DNA of 64,000 nucleotides from Gordonia sp049847105. GTDB lineage: Bacteria; Actinomycetota; Actinomycetes; Mycobacteriales; Mycobacteriaceae. The stretch covers positions 139,892-203,891 of the forward strand of contig NZ_JBNCNS010000006.1 in assembly GCF_049847105.1 (NCBI RefSeq), in the 5' to 3' direction. Positions within the stretch are counted from its first letter, which is position 1. Each line of letters starts with the position of its first letter. Position numbers and translations under genes: made by a program. Positions 51,775 through 61,401 of the stretch are shown here, in pieces. A model generated the notes under the pieces. The model was not told the origin of the DNA, searched no databases, and was given only the letters and a program-made list of their open reading frames with translations.

Positions 51775-51899
51775 CCCTCAGCGCACAGCAACGTGAGGTG
51801 ATCACTGAACATCTCGGCCGACGCTGCGCCCAACCGATCTGTGCCCCGACGCGGCGAGAAGGTAAGCCGTGTGCGCGATGTCAGGGTTTGTGCAGAATA

Positions 51900-51931
51900 G
51901 GGCGCCCGGCACGGGGGGAGGCCGGGCGCCC
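51900..51931. terminator. Strong hairpin downstream of RES toxin gene
   Basis: GGGCGCCCGGC at 51900-51910 and GCCGGGCGCCC at 51921-51931 form an 11-bp perfect stem with a 10-base loop. No U tract follows, as is usual in high-GC actinobacteria. It lies 126 bp after the toxin gene. Confidence 0.7.
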
Positions 51932-52987
51932 TTGAGTTCGCCGGGGAAGCGAACACTCTGATCATAAGCTTTGCTGCACAGCCTGTCTCGCCAAAGCGAG
52001 TGATGTGAGACATTGCTCGACTTCCGCGCGACAGCTCGCCCATATGCGCACGTCCGCGACAACGATCGGGCAGTTGCTCTCCCGTGCCCCACTTTTCGCT
52101 CGATAACACCCGGACGTTGCGGCTAGATCGGTCCCGACCCGGACCCGGAATGCACTGACGAGCCTGCCGTGAAGCCCGGAGCGTGTGCTGTTCGACGTGG
52201 CTAGATCAATCGGGCCGTTTGCAGACAGTTGGGCAGCGTGTCTGCCACTCTGGGAATGCGGTATCCAGAAGTACGAGTTGCGTGTGCCGGATCTTGGGGC
52301 AATCGGTGGGGAGAAGGCGACAGGTGACCGGTGACTGTTGACTGCGTGAGAGTGGGGTGGCAACCGACGTTGGATGATCCTGTCTGCGCTTCTCCTGGTG
52401 ACGGCCTTGGCCGCGGTGTGGGCGCGCGCAGACGCCGCCCCAGGCTGCGTCGTCGGTGCCTGCCCCCCCGCTGGATCATGGTCTCGGGGTCGGTATCCGG
52501 TCTGGCGGATGCGGGGCTGCCGCAGTCGGAGCTCGACGACTTGAACGACCCGTCAATCCGACGCCGCGACCGTGGCACCGCCAGCCACCGACGACTCCAG
52601 ATTCCACCGGTCACCGAGACCGAATTTCGTGAACGCGTCACCGAGGGTCACGACCTGCCCGCTGCCGTGCGGCAAGACCTCGAGGGATCGCAACCGACGC
52701 TCGCACCGCTGTTCTCTCGATCACTGAACATCGAGTTCGCCGAACAGTGTTCGGGCTCAACGATATCGCTACCAAGCGGGCACACGCTCCGGTGATGTTG
52801 GTCCTCGACGGACACCGATCCCACCGGTGATGGCGTCGTCGCTTACGTCAACCCAGCCGAGCACACGTGCCAGCCCCGGCGTGCTGACTGATCCGGGGAT
52901 CTGGCGGCGCGATGCTCGCCGGTCGGTCACACTGACGAGACCATCATCTTTGGTGGTGGGTGACACATCGTCTGGGAAGGCAGCAGC
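51932..52987. other. Long gap with no supported gene
   Basis: About 1.05 kb. An open frame from GTG 52331 to 52795 has a soluble-looking C-terminal half (ETEFRERVTEGHDLPAAVRQDLEG) but a low-complexity arginine-rich N-terminus and no recognisable family. I leave it uncalled. Sequence appears degenerate. Confidence 0.4.
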
Positions 52988-53170
52988 ATGGCGGGCACAT
53001 TCCACGTCAAGAAGAACACCGGCGGGCACTACTACTTCAACCTGGTCGCCGCCAACGGCGAGGTGGTCGCCACCAGTCAGGCCTATTCGTCGAAATCCGC
53101 AGCGGTTCAGGGCACCACCGCGGTGCAGCACGCCGCCGCCGACGCCACCGTCGTCGAAGACGACGACTGA
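52988..53170 (+). CDS. DUF1508 (YegP-like) small protein
   Basis: A 60-residue protein: MAGTFHVKKNTGGHYYFNLVAANGEVVATSQAYSSKSAAVQGTTAV is a complete DUF1508 domain (single beta-beta-alpha unit), with an acidic tail. The family is widespread in actinobacteria without assigned function; a lone copy is normal. Confidence 0.82.
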   Translation: MAGTFHVKKNTGGHYYFNLVAANGEVVATSQAYSSKSAAVQGTTAVQHAAADATVVEDDD

Positions 53171-53464
53171 ACTCAGCGGGACACAGCCGGGCCGGAAACA
53201 CGGCACGGGAAACGCCGACGGGATGATCCAGGCGCAGCGTCGCGCGGGTCGGGAGCGAGCCGACCAGCGCATATTCATCGGACCTCGCGGGGTGTCTGGG
53301 CCCGACAGACGCGGTGATTATCGGCGGGCGCCCTTCGGGGAATACTTGTCTCTAGTGCGCCGCACGATGGCCACGATCGATGGCCGGTTGTTTCGCCTCG
53401 GCTGCGATCTCGGTGCCAGTCGGTGGGATTGCCATGAGAAAGCCTTTGGCCCGAGGGCTCAGTT

Positions 53465-54004
53465 TCAGTCGGCGCTGGTGATGGCTGGGAAGGGCCGCGG
53501 GTGGGGGTGATCTTCGCAGAGATGGTCGCGGGAGGTCCGCCGCGTTTCGATGGCTGTCCAGGCGTCAGCGAGTGCTTCGAGCCAGCGGGCCACGGCAATG
53601 GTGTCGGCAATGAGCGGATCGTCATTGACACCGGGCAGCCGCGCCGGGAGGTGCTCGAAGTCCAGCTCGGCTGGCAAGGTCGGCCAGCTGATCGCAGCTC
53701 GGGCTGCGCCGGCGGCGGTGCGGCTGCTGTGGTGGAGGTGATCGAGTCGCTCGATCTCTCTGGTGATCGCCTCGTGCGTCGCATGTGCGTCCAGCGTCAG
53801 ACAGGGGACGGCGAGATCGGGAACCGGAGTGTTGGGGAAGGGCAGCACAATCCGCTGACTCAGAACATGTGTGACGTCGTCCTCGTTGAGGTCGACCCAG
53901 GCGCCGCACAATCGGGCCAGGGTGAGGTCGACGGTGCAGTCGGTGTACCAGATCGCGGTATGCGATCCGCGGGTATTGATCGTGGCGATACCGGATGCGG
54001 TCAT
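53465..54004 (-). CDS. Hypothetical protein downstream of DUF2510-exonuclease gene
   Basis: A 179-residue protein from ATG 54004: MTASGIATINTRGSHTAIWYTDCTVDLTLARLCGAWVDLNEDDVTHVLSQRI, continuing with a tryptophan-containing helix-rich end. No family recognised. It is 58 bp after the exonuclease stop on the same strand and may share its transcript. Confidence 0.55.
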   Translation of the reverse strand: MTASGIATINTRGSHTAIWYTDCTVDLTLARLCGAWVDLNEDDVTHVLSQRIVLPFPNTPVPDLAVPCLTLDAHATHEAITREIERLDHLHHSSRTAAGAARAAISWPTLPAELDFEHLPARLPGVNDDPLIADTIAVARWLEALADAWTAIETRRTSRDHLCEDHPHPRPFPAITSAD

Positions 54005-54062
54005 CGAATGGTCCTCTCGTGCACAGCATGGTGGGTCCGCGCGGGTGCTCCGCTGTGCCCGG

Positions 54063-55886
54063 TCATACTGAGGCTGCCGCGACGCACTCCGGACACCGAT
54101 ATGGGCGGCGGCCACGCATGCGTGGCCGTTCCCAGGTGCCCGAACATGCGGTGCAGGTCAGGATCTCGACCCCGGCGTTCTGTGTGGGTGATGGTGGTGT
54201 TGGACGGTCGTTGGCGGGCGAGGTGCGGCGACAGGATTTGCACAGCCGGTTGCGGCGGCTCGCGGTCCAGGAATCACCGCAGCGCTCGCAGACGCAGGCA
54301 ACTCCGTGGTGGCGCAGCACCGACACAGTCAGCGGCTCGCCGGTCGAAGCGGCGGTGAGGAAATCGTCGAGCGTGGCGATGGGGATACCGAACTTGTGGG
54401 CAGCCTTGGCTTTGCGGGACAGGGTCGCGGTATCGGCGGCAACCAGCAGGTCACAGCCCTTCGCGGTCACCGAGTCCACTGGGGTGAGCCCGACGTCGGT
54501 GGCGACGGCGTGCAGGTGGTCGCGGGTGAGAGGCCGGTCGACAGTATCGGCGTCACCGGTGAAGCACACCGACAGGCCCGCGGCGAGGACGAGCGTGTCA
54601 TCGGAGAAGCGGTAGGAGTTGGTGCGGGCAGTGACGAGCTGCGGCTCGAGATCCAGCAGGGCCGCCACCCGCACCAGTTTGTCGAGCTCGTCGTCAGTGA
54701 CGACGCCGTCGTCAAGAGCAGCGTCGGTCAGCGCGGTGAGGAACTCGCGGTGGGCTCGCGAGACGTCGGGGCCATTGAGCCCGAGATCGTGTGCCAGTTG
54801 GTGCAGTTCGGTGCGCTCCTGGGCAGTGAGTTGCAGATCGGCGAGGGCCTGGTCGAGAAGGACCACATAGCCGGCGACATCGGTGGTCGCGTGGATAGTG
54901 CGGGCCAATTCCACCAGATACGGGGACGGCTCCACGATGGTGGTGGCGGCGTTGCGGACCAGGAGGCGGGTCGGCGTGGCGGTGCGGATGCCGGTCGTTG
55001 CGGGTACCGCGGCCGCCGGGAAACGGTCGGCCACGGTGACGAGCAACCGGGCAGTCGCACGGGCGTCGGCGATGGCCCGGTGCGCGTCGTCGAGGGCGAT
55101 GTTGTGCTCGGCACACGCGGCGCCAAGTTTGCAGCCGGTGACTGCCAGCGTGTCCAGACCGGTGCCCCAGTCGATCTCGATCCCTGCTCGCCGCAGTTCC
55201 TGGCCGATCATGCGGGTATCGAAGGAGATGTTGTGTGCCACCACGACGACCCCATCGAGGCGGGTCGCAATCGCAGTCGCCACGTCAGAGAACGAGGGTG
55301 CATCGGCCAGCATGGCCGCGCTCAACCCGTGTATCCAGGTCGGGCCGACATCGCGGTGGGGATTGATCAGGGTCTCGAACTCGTCGCGTACCGCTCCGGT
55401 CTCATCGAGGGTGACGATCGCGATCTCCACCACCCGATCGGCATGTCCCAGGCCGGTGGTCTCCACATCGATCACCGCCACCCGCGCACCATCACCAACC
55501 AGCGTCCGCAGCGGTGTCGGTACGCTCCCTTGCGGTCGCGCTGACGTTATGGGACTTCCGGTGGACGGCACCCCCGCCGGGGTGTCATCGGTCGGCTCGT
55601 AATCAGCCCTGACCAACTCACCGGCATCGGCACCGCTGTCGACGGTGATGTGCTCGATGTCAGTAGGGGCGGAGGTGGGCACGGCGGCGTGTGCGGGGAC
55701 CGACGGGTGGGTCACCGATGTCCACACCGATCCGTCGAACCACCGCCACGTCGCCTCATGCCAGGGATCGGCATACCAACCAGCGGCACTACTGGTAGCA
55801 CCGGTCCAATGAGATCCGTCAAACCACCGCAGCGGCGCATGGCGCCACGGATCGGCATACCAACCAGGAGCTGCACTCGTCACCAT
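54063..55886 (-). CDS. DUF2510 + DEDDh exonuclease + BRCT + zinc-ribbon protein
   Basis: A 607-residue protein. Two DUF2510 units at the N-terminus (APGWYADPWRHAPLRWFDGSHWT and AAGWYADPWHEATWRWFDGSVWT), then a DnaQ/RNase T-like exonuclease with VAVIDVETTGL, HNISFDTRMIG and HRAIADARATARLL (DEDDh residues). A TerB-like helical part follows (DAALDDGVVTDDELDKLVRVAALL), then a BRCT domain (GLSVCFTGDADTVDRPLTRDHLHAVATDVGLTPVDSVTAKGCDLLVAAD), and two Cys-rich zinc ribbons at the C-terminus. It may act in DNA repair or phage defence. ATG 55886 chosen. Confidence 0.85.
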   Translation of the reverse strand: MVTSAAPGWYADPWRHAPLRWFDGSHWTGATSSAAGWYADPWHEATWRWFDGSVWTSVTHPSVPAHAAVPTSAPTDIEHITVDSGADAGELVRADYEPTDDTPAGVPSTGSPITSARPQGSVPTPLRTLVGDGARVAVIDVETTGLGHADRVVEIAIVTLDETGAVRDEFETLINPHRDVGPTWIHGLSAAMLADAPSFSDVATAIATRLDGVVVVAHNISFDTRMIGQELRRAGIEIDWGTGLDTLAVTGCKLGAACAEHNIALDDAHRAIADARATARLLVTVADRFPAAAVPATTGIRTATPTRLLVRNAATTIVEPSPYLVELARTIHATTDVAGYVVLLDQALADLQLTAQERTELHQLAHDLGLNGPDVSRAHREFLTALTDAALDDGVVTDDELDKLVRVAALLDLEPQLVTARTNSYRFSDDTLVLAAGLSVCFTGDADTVDRPLTRDHLHAVATDVGLTPVDSVTAKGCDLLVAADTATLSRKAKAAHKFGIPIATLDDFLTAASTGEPLTVSVLRHHGVACVCERCGDSWTASRRNRLCKSCRRTSPANDRPTPPSPTQNAGVEILTCTACSGTWERPRMRGRRPYRCPECVAAASV

Positions 55887-56458
55887 GGTCCTCCACTTCG
55901 ATTCTGCGACAAAACGGTACACATCGACTCCGACGTCATGTGCCCGTTTCACCCGGGACCCGGTACCTCATGCGCAGGCATAAGCGTTCTGCACTCATCG
56001 GTGCTGGCGAGGGCTCATGGTCGACATAGCGCGTCATTTTCGACACGGCCGACTTCGAACAGCGACCCGAACACTCGGACGGACACACCTTGAGAAGACC
56101 AAGACGTGGCGCCACTGTCAGCTCTTGGGTCCTGTCACGGTCGAGGACTTTTGTGGATTCTTCTGGGGAAGGCGAGTGCATGATGCGCCTGGGCCTTGCG
56201 TGGTGGGCACCGTCGTCGAACACCGGGACCAGCACGCCTTCATGCAGGTCAGATTCGCCACGGCCGACCGTTCGGCCTCGTGGCGAAGAACTCGCGCAGC
56301 TCGGTGTAACGCGATTGTTCAGGTGTGCGATACATCGTTGCGTTCCCCGGACAGTTCACTGGGGGCGCATTCTGGGAAGGCCCGTTTTCCCGCCGTTCAG
56401 CAATGCACGTCACCAGTACCGGGCCTCCAATCTCCTGATGACGTGAAGCTGAGGACAC
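55887..56458. other. Gap between divergent exonuclease and LGFP genes
   Basis: No convincing gene. Open frames on both strands are weak and lack ribosome sites. Both divergent promoters lie here; I saw no clear operator. Confidence 0.45.
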
Positions 56459-58036
56459 ATGAAAACCCATGTACGCATCGCTCTGGCGGCAACCCTGCTC
56501 GCCGGACTTCAAATGATCGGTAGCCCAGCGGCTTTCGCCGCTCCCGACCCGGCTGGCCCGGATATGTCGGTGACCACAACCACCACACCGGCAGCCCCGA
56601 CGACTCCCACAACGGAGACCTCCGTGCCGCCGGCGTCGGCCGGTGACACCAGCAGCACACCGGTACCTGACGTGCCCTCCTCCGAGGCTCCGTCACCGCC
56701 GGCCGAGGAGAGTGCTGCTCCCGCCGAAATACCGTCGGCCCCAGCCCCATCGACTACAACACCATCTACGGCAGCCCCCGCAGAAAAATCGGCGTCGGCC
56801 GAATGCTCGCGGGGCCGGTCGGGGGACCGGACGAATAAGAAGTGGTCAGCGACCGCTGCGCCGAAGTCGACGATCGCCCCAGGGAAGATGCGGTCGGACT
56901 GCGAGACGGTACCGAAACCGTTCACGAAAGCCGATGCGGACAAGGCCGAGGTGATGGAAGCCCAGCTCGCGACGGCCTCGACCAGCCGCGCCGCCGCCGT
57001 GACAGCCGGATGCCAGGTGTACTGGCCGGCACCCTATGAGGTGTGTGGCGTCATCCGCGACAAGTACAACCAGCTCGGCGGACCGAACAGCTTCCTGACA
57101 TACCCGAAGACGAACGAGCTCACCAATCCCGACCGGGTGGGCAAGCGCTCAGAGTTCCTGGGCGGCAACATCTACTGGCATCCCTCAGTCGGTGCCCGAC
57201 CCGTCGCACACGACTTCCTCACCAAATTCGGCGAGAAAGGCTACGAGAGTGGATATCTGAAATACCCCACCACCGACGAGATCATCCTGTCCGACGGCAC
57301 CAGCCGCCGCCAGGAGTTCCAGGGCGGTTCGATGTACTTCAGTTTCCAGCCGGGCGTGGGTACGCATGTCATCCAAGGAAATATCCGTGACTACTGGAGA
57401 GGTCTCGGCGCAGAAGCGAGTCAACTCGGATTTCCGATCACCGATGAACTGCAAATCGGCGACAAATTCTATTCCAAATTCCAAGGCGGCACGGTCTACT
57501 GGTCTGCCGCCAGCGGAATTGAAGTGGCTTACGCCCCAGCCAATTACTTCCGGCGTGACGCATCCGGGGAACCCTGTGATCCTGTGATCGACACCGACGG
57601 CAGCTGCGGGATCAACTTCAACTACGCTGAGATCCAGACAAAGCTCACTCGGTGCATCTCTGGAGTCGCCACCCCGACGGAGATTGTCTTCGGTATTGTC
57701 GGTAGCTCCAAGTTCCCCAACCCGCTACCGGTCACCTGCGGCCAATACAGGCACATCGACCAAGATCACGACATCGAAGAAGACCGGGAGAGAGGTCTGC
57801 AGTGCATCGGACTCACCTACTCGATGGGCATGCAGAAGCCAAAGTCGGAGATCACGACTAAGAAGTACGACGGAATCAACTGGTACAACTCCAAGAACCT
57901 CAACATGAGGAACGTCATTCTCTACGATCCGACCTATAACGACGATTATCGCCACACCAACACTCTCATCACTGCGTGGGCCGGCAACGGAGATGGCAAC
58001 GACTGGGGAGGATGTGTAAGGGGCTACATGAACTGA
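56459..58036 (+). CDS. Secreted LGFP-repeat protein with unique C-terminal domain
   Basis: A 525-residue exported protein: signal peptide (MKTHVRIALAATLLAGLQMI, cleavage near AFAAPD), a Pro/Thr/Ser-rich linker (to about residue 115), LGFP repeats (CGVIRDKYNQLGGPNSFLTYP, RRQEFQGGSMYFS, QLGFPITDELQ), and a novel C-terminus of about 165 residues with several cysteines (CDPVIDTDGSCGINF) and NDWGGCVRGYMN. The repeat part is clearly homologous to the 47594-49030 protein but the C-termini differ. Domain swapping of this kind is seen in polymorphic effectors; the function here is unknown. Confidence 0.82.
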   Translation: MKTHVRIALAATLLAGLQMIGSPAAFAAPDPAGPDMSVTTTTTPAAPTTPTTETSVPPASAGDTSSTPVPDVPSSEAPSPPAEESAAPAEIPSAPAPSTTTPSTAAPAEKSASAECSRGRSGDRTNKKWSATAAPKSTIAPGKMRSDCETVPKPFTKADADKAEVMEAQLATASTSRAAAVTAGCQVYWPAPYEVCGVIRDKYNQLGGPNSFLTYPKTNELTNPDRVGKRSEFLGGNIYWHPSVGARPVAHDFLTKFGEKGYESGYLKYPTTDEIILSDGTSRRQEFQGGSMYFSFQPGVGTHVIQGNIRDYWRGLGAEASQLGFPITDELQIGDKFYSKFQGGTVYWSAASGIEVAYAPANYFRRDASGEPCDPVIDTDGSCGINFNYAEIQTKLTRCISGVATPTEIVFGIVGSSKFPNPLPVTCGQYRHIDQDHDIEEDRERGLQCIGLTYSMGMQKPKSEITTKKYDGINWYNSKNLNMRNVILYDPTYNDDYRHTNTLITAWAGNGDGNDWGGCVRGYMN

Positions 58037-58153
58037 GAAGGCCGAGCCTAGCCCGGTAGATTCATAGCGGCGCTAACCGCGTCGCCCCGGTGGGGCTGGT
58101 CACCAGCCGTGGCCCGCCCCACCGTTCCCTCCTCAACTAGGATTTGTATCCAA

Positions 58154-58834
58154 ATGCAACTTCCAGAGATCGAACGTCGTATTCTCGAAAGCCTTGTGCG
58201 CGAGGGTGGTCTGAGTGTCGTGGATGCCGATCAACTTCAACGTTCGGCCCCTCTGGCTCGGGATACCTTCGATGAACTGCTATTCCGGGCGACCCGCTTC
58301 GCCTTCGACGAAGGCGACTGGGACCATTTCGAACGCGGGGTCACCCAGTACAGAAATCTGACCCGCCACAGTTCGCAACTCACTCCTCAATTCATCCCGC
58401 CAGCGCTGTATAGGCTCGTCATCTCACAAATCGCCGACTACAACGGCAATTATGGCTCCGATGAGCCATTGGCTGACGGGTCGCGAACGTTGACCAGGCG
58501 CAATCAGCAGGTCGGCGAACGACTCCTCCTCAGGGTGGGCGGCGACTACGGCGACGGAGTCGGGGCGGCCGGCAGACGCACATTCAGTCACATGATGGCT
58601 GCACGGATCAGCGATGGGTTCGCTCATCCCGCTGTCGGAGGTCACCTGTGGGGCAAATATCTGGCCGTACAGACAGGGCCGCTACCCGGTGGCCCCCACG
58701 TCGCCATCATGAGGGACATCGGTCGCCTGAGCCGGGAGTGGATTTCCACGCCAGCCGAACGACCCCGCATCGAACGGACAATCCTCGACCACGCCCACCG
58801 CCACAGCTGGACCGGACCGGACATAGAACGGTAG
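58154..58834 (+). CDS. Hypothetical protein downstream of secreted LGFP protein
   Basis: A 226-residue soluble protein: MQLPEIERRILESLVREGGLSVVDADQLQRSAPLARDTFDELLFRATRFAFDEGDWDHFERGVTQYRNL. It has no signal peptide. No family recognised. It follows the LGFP gene by 117 bp on the same strand and is a candidate immunity or accessory protein for it. The frame is open from 58109. Confidence 0.6.
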   Translation: MQLPEIERRILESLVREGGLSVVDADQLQRSAPLARDTFDELLFRATRFAFDEGDWDHFERGVTQYRNLTRHSSQLTPQFIPPALYRLVISQIADYNGNYGSDEPLADGSRTLTRRNQQVGERLLLRVGGDYGDGVGAAGRRTFSHMMAARISDGFAHPAVGGHLWGKYLAVQTGPLPGGPHVAIMRDIGRLSREWISTPAERPRIERTILDHAHRHSWTGPDIER

Positions 58835-59105
58835 CGCAGTTGTGACGGACTGGACGGACCACGAGTTTCTCGAACACCTGTTGCTCTCGACGAAGTCCGG
58901 TTCTTGACTGAGGAAGGTGTTCATGTCGCTCAGACCCGCAACCCATCGGTCATCGGGGCGGGCGGATGGGACAGCTGCATGGACAGGTGACATCTGATCT
59001 GGGCTTTTCACCGACCTGGGCGTGGAGCGCGCGCGGATCTTCGATGACGCAGGCACATCATGATGGCGAGGTGCATTTTCGTTTTTTTCGAATTACACTT
59101 GGAGT

Positions 59106-59561
59106 ATGACCACTCTGCTGGAGCACACCGTGCTCCCTGACACCGACGGCGGCGACGCGCAGCAGCTCGACGCGCTGCTGGCCGTGCTCACTGCCGATCG
59201 CACCGTGGTTGTGCGCGCCGGCGAGAGTTCCGTCGAGCTGCCCGACGAGTTGCGGCAGATCCTGCAGACCGTGTTGACCAACCTCACTCAGGGCACCGCA
59301 GTGACCGTCGAGCCGCACCGCACCCTTTTGACCACGCAGGAAGCGGCAGACATCCTCGGTATCACCCGGCCAACCCTCGTGCGGCTGCTCACCGACAACG
59401 AGATCCCGTACACCACTCCCGGCCGGCATCGCCGCGTGCATCTCGCCGACGTCCTGGCCTACCAACAACGCATGCGCACCCAGCGGGCTGATGCCCTGAC
59501 TGAACTCGCCGCCTCCGACCCCGGCTCTTCTGACACCGGCGGCTTCATCACCACACGCTAG
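59106..59561 (+). CDS. Excisionase-type HTH antitoxin
   Basis: A 151-residue protein. The central domain LLTTQEAADILGITRPTLVRLLTDNEIPYTTPGRHRRVHLADVLAYQQRM is an excisionase/MerR-like HTH_17. Its N-terminus is acidic and helical and its C-terminus disordered. It is 3 bp before the PIN toxin gene and is the expected antitoxin. Confidence 0.85.
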   Translation: MTTLLEHTVLPDTDGGDAQQLDALLAVLTADRTVVVRAGESSVELPDELRQILQTVLTNLTQGTAVTVEPHRTLLTTQEAADILGITRPTLVRLLTDNEIPYTTPGRHRRVHLADVLAYQQRMRTQRADALTELAASDPGSSDTGGFITTR

Positions 59562-59564
59562 TCC

Positions 59565-60137
59565 GTGACCGCTACTTTCCGCGTCGTGCTCGACGCCTGC
59601 GTGATGCTGCCGCAGAACCTCAACAATCTGCTCCTCACTCTTGCCGAGCTCGACCTATTCACGCCGGTATGGACGCCACACCTGCTCGACGAAGTGCACC
59701 GCAACCTGACAGGCACGCTCGGAGTGAGCGCCGATCAGGCCGATCACCGCATCACCCAGATGCGCCGGGCATTCCCGCATGCCACCGACCACAGCGGCGG
59801 CTACCTCAACCTCGTCGACGCAATGACGAACCACCCCAAGGACCGACATGTCCTAGCCGCTGCCGTGGCCGCTGGTGCGGCGCTGATCGTCACCGCCAAC
59901 CTCAAAGACTTCCCCGTCCGCGCCTGCGACCCGCACAACGTCACCGCCGTACATCCCGACGACTTTCTCCTTGACCAGCTCGACCTCGATGCCGCTGGGG
60001 TCGTGGCCGCGATGGCCGCGGTCACCGAGCGCAATCAACACCCGCCCCGAACTCCCGGTCAGCTCGCCGAAGCGCTCCGTCCTCTGACCCCGAAGTTCGC
60101 TGTCGCCGTGCACGAGTTACTCCAGCCCCGTGGATAG
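59565..60137 (+). CDS. PIN-domain toxin
   Basis: A 190-residue PIN protein starting at GTG 59565: FRVVLDACVMLPQNLNNLLLTLAELDLFTPVWTPHLLDEVHRNLTGTLG. Acidic active-site residues occur in LDAC, DEVHR, KDRHVLAAAVAAGAALIVTANLKDFP. The longer C-terminal tail marks the larger COG1569-like/VapC50-type group. It probably cleaves RNA, balanced by the HTH partner just upstream. Confidence 0.87.
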   Translation: MTATFRVVLDACVMLPQNLNNLLLTLAELDLFTPVWTPHLLDEVHRNLTGTLGVSADQADHRITQMRRAFPHATDHSGGYLNLVDAMTNHPKDRHVLAAAVAAGAALIVTANLKDFPVRACDPHNVTAVHPDDFLLDQLDLDAAGVVAAMAAVTERNQHPPRTPGQLAEALRPLTPKFAVAVHELLQPRG

Positions 60138-60228
60138 GAGACGACCCGAGACCAGCTGCGCGCCCGCCCACGAAGCCCTCGCAGCACGTCGCAAGACGGT
60201 GAGCAAGGTCGGCTGACTCAATCGGCTC

Positions 60229-60345
60229 ATGTTCGTAGCCATGCTCGACACTTGCGTGCTGTGGCCGAGCCTGCAACGAGACGTCCTGTTCTCGCTCGCA
60301 GCCGAGAATCTTTCCGCCTCCTGTGGTCGATCTTGCCGACTACAG
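60229..60345 (+). pseudogene. Second PIN-toxin N-terminal fragment
   Basis: FVAMLDTCVLWPSLQRDVLFSLAAENL resembles a PIN N-terminus (LDxCVL with first aspartate), then the frame shifts; a WSI motif follows one frame over. The remaining family domain is missing. It lies 92 bp after the complete PIN toxin gene and is probably a decayed tandem toxin. Confidence 0.6.
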
Positions 60346-60688
60346 TTGGCACGACATTGGCGCACCCCACTCAGAGACCGGTCGGCATCCAGGCGGAGAT
60401 AGCTCCAACTGGTCCGCAGTCCAGACTCCATGCACTGACGGCGGAACCACCCAGAACTACACCCCTGGCGGGGAGCCGTGGACGTAGATATCGAGGGGCG
60501 CCCCGACACTGCGGGGCGTGGTCTCTCGGAGGAAGACGGACACCTTATGTGTGACGCCGGATTCGATTAGACCTGACCGAGGTTAGGCCTTGTAGCGGAG
60601 TGCGGTGGCGACATAGACCACCCGCTCCGCTACATCGCATCGTTTGGCCTGGTGGCGCCTCCGCCCAGCCCCCGCCTGTTCAAGGCAC
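60346..60688. other. Gap with no supported gene
   Basis: No gene or repeat recognised; possibly residual toxin sequence without coding pattern. Confidence 0.4.
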
Positions 60689-61317
60689 TCAGGTCCAGTA
60701 GGGAGGTGCAACGTGGGGGTCATCAACAACGGTGTCAATCCTTGGATCGGCGAGGAGCTGTGCTATCGCTTCTTTGCTTGCGCCGATGGTTGCGTAGTGG
60801 GGATCAACATCGTTTGCGATGCACCATGCGCGGTCAGCGGGCCACACGAACGCCGGGTCGGGCATCTTTCCGAATCTTCCGGCGTTGCGAAGGCCCATCC
60901 GTGCATTGCATTTCTGCCAGTAGTCGATGTCGTCGGTCGTTCCGTGGAACAAGTAGTAGTCGCGGTTGGGAATTTCGATCTTCGGCGTACCCGGCTCTGG
61001 CTTGATCGTTGACCAGCCATCCCATACACAGAAATAACAGTCGTCGGCCGCGACGGTGTGGGGGCGAGAATCGCAAGGACGACTCCGATCAGTTCAGCTT
61101 CGATCGGGGGAGGTTCATCGAACCCCTCGTTGAAGTCAACTTCGTTCGTGCTCTGACCGTTGTAGGTCGGGTCTGGGAGAAATCTCAGTCGCGCGTATGC
61201 CGGGAACCCTTTCGGCCCACGCGCGGCTAGGTGAGCCCAGTCATCACCTTGGCCTTGGTCAACAAGCCAGCCAGCGGGCGAGAGATCGGAACACTGCACC
61301 AACGTCATCTGGACCAT
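60689..61317 (-). pseudogene. Frameshifted unknown gene
   Basis: The 5' part reads TLVQCSDLSPAGWLVDQGQGDDWAHLAARGPKGFPAYARLRFLPDPTY, then frame is lost at a five-G run (61060-61064, three expected) on the plus strand. In the other frame it continues DDCYFCVWDGW, YYLFHGTTDDIDYWQ and PAFVWPADRAWCIANDVDPHYATIGAS to 60689. Both halves look like one conserved actinobacterial protein with many aromatic residues. Function unknown. Confidence 0.65.
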
Positions 61318-61401
61318 TCTGGACCTTCTGCTCGATCATGTCATCCCAACTGCTGCAACAATTCTGATTGCCAGAACCTCTGCAGTGTCAGTGCTACCGG
61401 G

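Noticed and set aside
52331..52795. 154-codon open frame from GTG 52331
   Set aside because: Low-complexity arginine-rich first half, no family resemblance and no good ribosome site.
56017..56523. 168-codon open frame before the secreted LGFP gene
   Set aside because: It overlaps the clear signal peptide start at 56459 in another frame and shows no family.
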